A stretch of DNA of 7,488 bases. It comes from an uncultured Paracoccaceae bacterium (GTDB lineage Bacteria; Pseudomonadota; Alphaproteobacteria; Rhodobacterales; Rhodobacteraceae). A model generated the notes under the pieces. It was not told where the DNA came from, did no database searches, and saw only the letters and a list, made by a program, of their open reading frames with translations. Shown here in pieces: positions 5,975-7,488 of this stretch (the first letter of the stretch is position 1; each line of letters opens with the position of its first letter). The position numbers were made by a program, and so were the translations under genes. Where the stretch lies: the NCBI GenBank assembly GCA_937927885.1, contig CALEZJ010000625.1, forward strand, positions 1-7,488, written 5' to 3'.

Positions 5975-6790
5975 ATGAGCAGTCCTTTGCCCCCAGCCGT
6001 TCGCACGCCGGACCGCGCCGGTTCGATCGCCACCGTGCTGCAAGACAACATCCTGTCGGGCCACTACGGACCCGGCGAGCGACTGCCGTCCGAGGCCGAT
6101 CTGTGCGCGCATTTCAAGGTCTCGCGCCCGACCCTCCGCGAGGCGCTGGGGCGGCTGACGGCGCGCGGGCTGATCGCCTCGAAGCGCGGCGCCGGTGGCG
6201 GGGCCTTTGTTACCCGCCCCTCCGCCGAGGCGGCAAGCCAGCAGGTTGCGGCGCTCGTCGGACAGAGCCTGCGCACCGAGGGCAATGCCCATCGCCCGTT
6301 CCTGACCGAGGCGCGCATCCAGATGCAATTGGGCTGCGCGGAACTCGCGGTTCTGAGGCGCACCGACATCAGCGACCTGCGCGCCGAGATCGACCTGCAA
6401 TCGGATTTTGCCATTGACGATGCCGGATTTGCGGCCTCGATCCGCCGGATGAACCTGGCGCTGGCCGCTGCCTCGGGCAATCAGGCGATGACGATGTTGA
6501 CACAGGGCCTGATCGATGCCGAATTCTCGCTGCCTCCGGCGCATGGGTTTCCGACACGGGTGCGGGCGCGCTATCTGTCCTATCATGTGCGCCTGGCCAA
6601 CAGCATCGCCGCCGGGCGCGCCGACGAGGCGCGTGCGGCCCTGATCGAACTCTGGGGATACGAGAACGACCTTGTGTCGGGTGCGGTGGATGCCGCGCCG
6701 CAGGTGGAAAAGCCGCCAAAGATGCGCGACCTGCGACTTCCGCCGGTGCAGCGCCTGACCCCGCGCCCGACATCGACCGAAGACGAGTGA
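5975..6790 (+). CDS. GntR-family (FadR/FCD-type) transcriptional regulator
   Basis: This is a 271-residue protein from the ATG at 5975. An in-frame TTG at 5963 would add four residues, but it lies in the candidate operator and neither start has a clear Shine-Dalgarno sequence. The winged-helix domain covers about residues 15-82: GHYGPGERLPSEADLCAHF (29-47), the recognition helix VSRPTLREALGRL (49-61) and the wing RGAGGGAFV (71-79) are classic GntR features. The C-terminal helical domain, about 105-233, looks like FCD. Its helix LALAAASGN (161-169) is typical, but the usual D-x-x-F-H metal motif before it reads I-R-R-M-N (156-160), so the Zn/Ni ligand His is Asn160. The region around SYHVRLANSIAAGRADEA (202-219) keeps one His. 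It probably senses a small acid or amino acid without metal help. Divergence from the PLP-enzyme operon makes that operon the likely target. The last 30 residues are basic, Pro-rich and probably disordered. Confidence 0.88.
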   Translation: MSSPLPPAVRTPDRAGSIATVLQDNILSGHYGPGERLPSEADLCAHFKVSRPTLREALGRLTARGLIASKRGAGGGAFVTRPSAEAASQQVAALVGQSLRTEGNAHRPFLTEARIQMQLGCAELAVLRRTDISDLRAEIDLQSDFAIDDAGFAASIRRMNLALAAASGNQAMTMLTQGLIDAEFSLPPAHGFPTRVRARYLSYHVRLANSIAAGRADEARAALIELWGYENDLVSGAVDAAPQVEKPPKMRDLRLPPVQRLTPRPTSTEDE

Positions 6791-6808
6791 GAGCGGCTGC
6801 GCCGACCC

Positions 6809-6837
6809 TTGCAGGCCAGCGGCATGGCGCCTATATT
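6809..6837 (+). promoter_or_regulatory. Promoter of ssrA
   Basis: TTGCAG (6809-6814) and TATATT (6832-6837) are separated by 17 bases. The -10 matches the sigma-70 consensus in 5 of 6 positions; the -35 keeps only the TTG. The predicted start falls at G6844, exactly the first base of a 7-bp hairpin capped by a GCAA tetraloop, which supports the position. Confidence 0.65.
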
Positions 6838-6843
6838 CCCCTT

Positions 6844-6926
6844 GTTCCCGGCAACGGGGACTATGGACATAAACGCGCTCGTAATAAACGGATCGGACCC
6901 GGGGGCGGTACCCGGCGGCTCCACCA
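6844..6926 (+). ncRNA. ssrA: tmRNA acceptor piece
   Basis: The piece opens with a 7-bp hairpin, GTTCCCG/CGGGGAC (6844-6850/6855-6861), closed by a GNRA tetraloop GCAA. It then carries the P2 strand (6875-6882). The T-arm stem is CCGGG/CCCGG (6899-6903/6911-6915) with the 7-base loop GGCGGTA, and it is followed by the acceptor strand and the encoded CCA that receives alanine. The 5' end is inferred from the promoter; the 3' end is set by CCA. Confidence 0.85.
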
Positions 6927-6948
6927 AAACCCTGTCATTGGGGGTCAT
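6927..6948 (+). other. Internal spacer between tmRNA pieces, removed in maturation
   Basis: These 22 bases lie between the encoded CCA and the first base of the acceptor-stem 5' strand (G6949). In permuted tmRNAs this loop joins the ends of the acceptor stem in the precursor and is cut out, with RNase P expected to make the 5' end of the coding piece (established for the class; the exact cuts here are inferred). Confidence 0.75.
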
Positions 6949-7152
6949 GGGGCCGAAACAGGATCGACGAACGCCTAAAGGGGTTTGCTTTGTCCCGGTG
7001 AGGTACCACCGTTATCGGTCCACAAGTACAGTTGCCAATGACAACCGTGCTCCGGTGGCTGTTGCTGCGTAAGCGGTAACGAAACCGAAACCAAGTCCTT
7101 GCGCTTAGCCGCGTAAGGCGGGGCCCGCAGGAGCCTGGCAACAGAATCCTGC
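6949..7152 (+). ncRNA. ssrA: tmRNA coding piece
   Basis: It starts with GGGGCCG of the acceptor stem and contains the P2 strand, a possible PK1 stem, the tag frame and its stop-loop hairpin. It ends near the stem GCAGGA/TCCTGC, whose loop includes GCCTGGCAACAGAA. The 3' end could lie a few bases further on. No large PK2-PK4 region is present, consistent with the reduced alphaproteobacterial form. Confidence 0.82.
7034..7072 (+). other. tmRNA proteolysis-tag reading frame (ANDNRAPVAVAA)
   Basis: Twelve codons from GCC (7034-7036) to GCG, then TAA at 7070-7072, encode ANDNRAPVAVAA. The AND start and the hydrophobic VAA end are typical of alphaproteobacterial tags recognised by ClpXP and related proteases. 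The resume codon is inferred from the tag pattern. The stop codon lies in the GTAA loop (7069-7072) of an 8-bp hairpin, 7061-7068/7073-7080, as in helix H5 of other tmRNAs. This frame has no start codon of its own and is read only by trans-translation. Confidence 0.92.
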
Positions 7153-7160
7153 ACCTTCCC

Positions 7161-7201
7161 TCCCCTCACGGCCCCTCCCCTCACGGCCCCTCCCCTCACG
7201 G
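7161..7201. repeat. 15-base C-rich tandem repeat downstream of ssrA
   Basis: The unit TCCCCTCACGGCCCC occurs as two perfect copies (7161-7175, 7176-7190) plus an 11-base partial copy (7191-7201). The plus strand is C-rich and G-poor, resembling a Rho-loading site. The minus strand has four runs of GGGG separated by 1, 6 and 1 bases, which fits the canonical G-quadruplex pattern. The last part, TCACG (7196-7200), forms a 5-bp hairpin with CGTGA (7205-7209). No T-tract follows, so no intrinsic terminator is visible for ssrA. Confidence 0.85.
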
Positions 7202-7244
7202 CTTCGTGACTGGCGTCCAGGGCCATGCGTGGCAGGGTTTGGAC

Positions 7245-7488
7245 ATGCGCCCCCTTTTCGCCCCCCTTCTGGCCCTGCTCCTGATCCCCGGCCCCGTCCG
7301 CGCCTGTTCTATCGCGCTGGTGCTGGCGATGGATGTCTCGGGGTCGGTCGATGCCTTTGAATACCGCTTGCAGGTCGAAGGGGTCGCAGGCGCCCTGCGC
7401 GATCCCGACGTGGCGGATGCGATGCTGCGTGGACAGGTGGCGCTGGCAGTGCTGCAATGGTCCGGCGCCATCGAACAGAGCCTCACCC
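7245..7488 (+). CDS. DUF1194 / VWA-like exported protein, N-terminal part (3' partial)
   Basis: An open frame from ATG 7245 runs off the right edge, giving 81 codons. Residues 1-20 (MRPLFAPLLALLLIPGPVRA) are a clear signal peptide with a probable cleavage site before Cys21, so the protein is periplasmic or secreted. A lipoprotein is less likely because Arg precedes the Ala of the would-be lipobox. ALVLAMDVSGSVDAFEYRLQ (24-43) contains DxSxS, the metal-ion-dependent adhesion site of von Willebrand A-type domains. The spacing and the following EGVAGALRDPDVADAM and VALAVLQWSG fit DUF1194 proteins, common in Rhodobacterales and of unknown function. AGGG lies 7 bases upstream of the ATG. Another ATG at 7225 is in a different frame. 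It is probably transcribed separately from ssrA, though its promoter would have to lie in or near the repeat. Confidence 0.82.
   Translation, partial: MRPLFAPLLALLLIPGPVRACSIALVLAMDVSGSVDAFEYRLQVEGVAGALRDPDVADAMLRGQVALAVLQWSGAIEQSLT

Larger units (their letters stand above)
6844..7155 (+). ncRNA. ssrA: Two-piece (circularly permuted) tmRNA gene
   Basis: tmRNA rescues stalled ribosomes and adds a degradation tag. In alphaproteobacteria the gene is permuted, with the acceptor piece encoded first, the coding piece second and a short spacer removed; that layout is seen here. The acceptor strand CGGCTCC (6916-6922) is followed by the discriminator A and an encoded CCA (6924-6926). It pairs over 7 bp, including one G-U pair, with GGGGCCG (6949-6955), which begins the coding piece. 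The next bases, AAACAGGATCGACG, match the conserved 5' region of tmRNA. ACGAACGC (6967-6974) pairs with GCGCTCGT (6875-6882), with one A-C mismatch, as helix P2 joining the pieces. CGGTG/CACCG (6996-7000/7007-7011) may be the first stem of PK1. The tag frame ends in a loop at 7072. A stem GCAGGA/TCCTGC (7127-7132/7147-7152) sits at the 3' end. Exact outer ends are estimates. Confidence 0.93.

Noticed and set aside
5842..6051. N-terminal extension of the PLP enzyme to a start at 6051
   Set aside because: The extra 70 residues have no family character, would run into the gntR gene and its control region, and lack a ribosome site; the ATG at 5841 has GGAG at good spacing.
6796..6842. Intrinsic terminator for gntR before ssrA
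   Set aside because: No GC-rich stem followed by a T-tract could be found; the segment is better explained as the ssrA promoter.
6809..7072. An 87-codon protein ending in ANDNRAPVAVAA
   Set aside because: The frame is the tmRNA tag extended upstream through structured acceptor and PK1 sequence; only codons 7034-7072 are translated, through trans-translation.
7161..7201. CRISPR array
   Set aside because: The units are 15 bases, directly tandem without unique spacers, and there are no cas genes; this is a simple tandem repeat.
6975..7457. A 160-codon minus-strand frame with AVRGG repeats
   Set aside because: The repeats come from the 15-base DNA repeat being a multiple of three. The frame crosses tmRNA and the antisense of the DUF1194 start, so it is not credible as a gene.

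Overview
The window is high-GC DNA from an alphaproteobacterium, most likely of the Rhodobacteraceae (Rhodobacter/Paracoccus/Roseobacter relatives). Four things point there: a circularly permuted two-piece tmRNA gene with tag ANDNRAPVAVAA, an adjacent trgA-trgB pair, a photolyase gene directly upstream of a Cfa-type fatty-acyl methylase gene (the phrA-cfaA arrangement known from Rhodobacter sphaeroides), and a DUF1194 secreted protein.

Layout. Positions 1-254 (+) hold the C-terminal end of a Bcr/CflA-type MFS drug exporter. It converges on a minus-strand operon, and a hairpin at 260-277 lies between the two stop codons. The operon reads from right to left: class V aminotransferase-like PLP enzyme (5841-4618), DNA photolyase phr (4621-3200), Cfa/UfaM-like SAM-dependent fatty-acyl methylase (3128-1896), trgA membrane protein (1862-1404), trgB GGCT-NUDIX fusion (1414-278). 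The first two genes overlap by ATGA and the last two by 11 bases; the gaps between the others are 33 and 71 bases. A GntR-family regulator (5975-6790, +) diverges from the operon. The 133-base gap between them carries two inverted repeats and weak face-to-face promoter candidates. Downstream on the plus strand is ssrA (about 6844-7155), then a C-rich 15-base tandem repeat (7161-7201), then the start of a DUF1194/VWA-like exported protein that runs off the window.

How it works together. The minus-strand operon looks like a membrane and DNA protection cassette. Photolyase repairs UV dimers, the methylase alters unsaturated phospholipid acyl chains, and TrgA/TrgB are named for tellurite resistance. 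In R. sphaeroides the phrA-cfaA pair belongs to the RpoE/ChrR singlet-oxygen response. I see no clear RpoE-type promoter here, and the divergent GntR regulator is the best local candidate controller. The tmRNA gene is the best-resolved RNA. The acceptor stem, a T-arm with an odd loop, the inter-piece P2 helix, the tag reading frame and a hairpin presenting the tag stop codon in its loop can all be read directly.

I found no wholly unknown system. The observations most worth checking are the five-gene operon as a unit, the methylase's likely furan-fatty-acid role, the non-canonical tmRNA T-loop, and the G-quadruplex/Rho-like repeat after ssrA.
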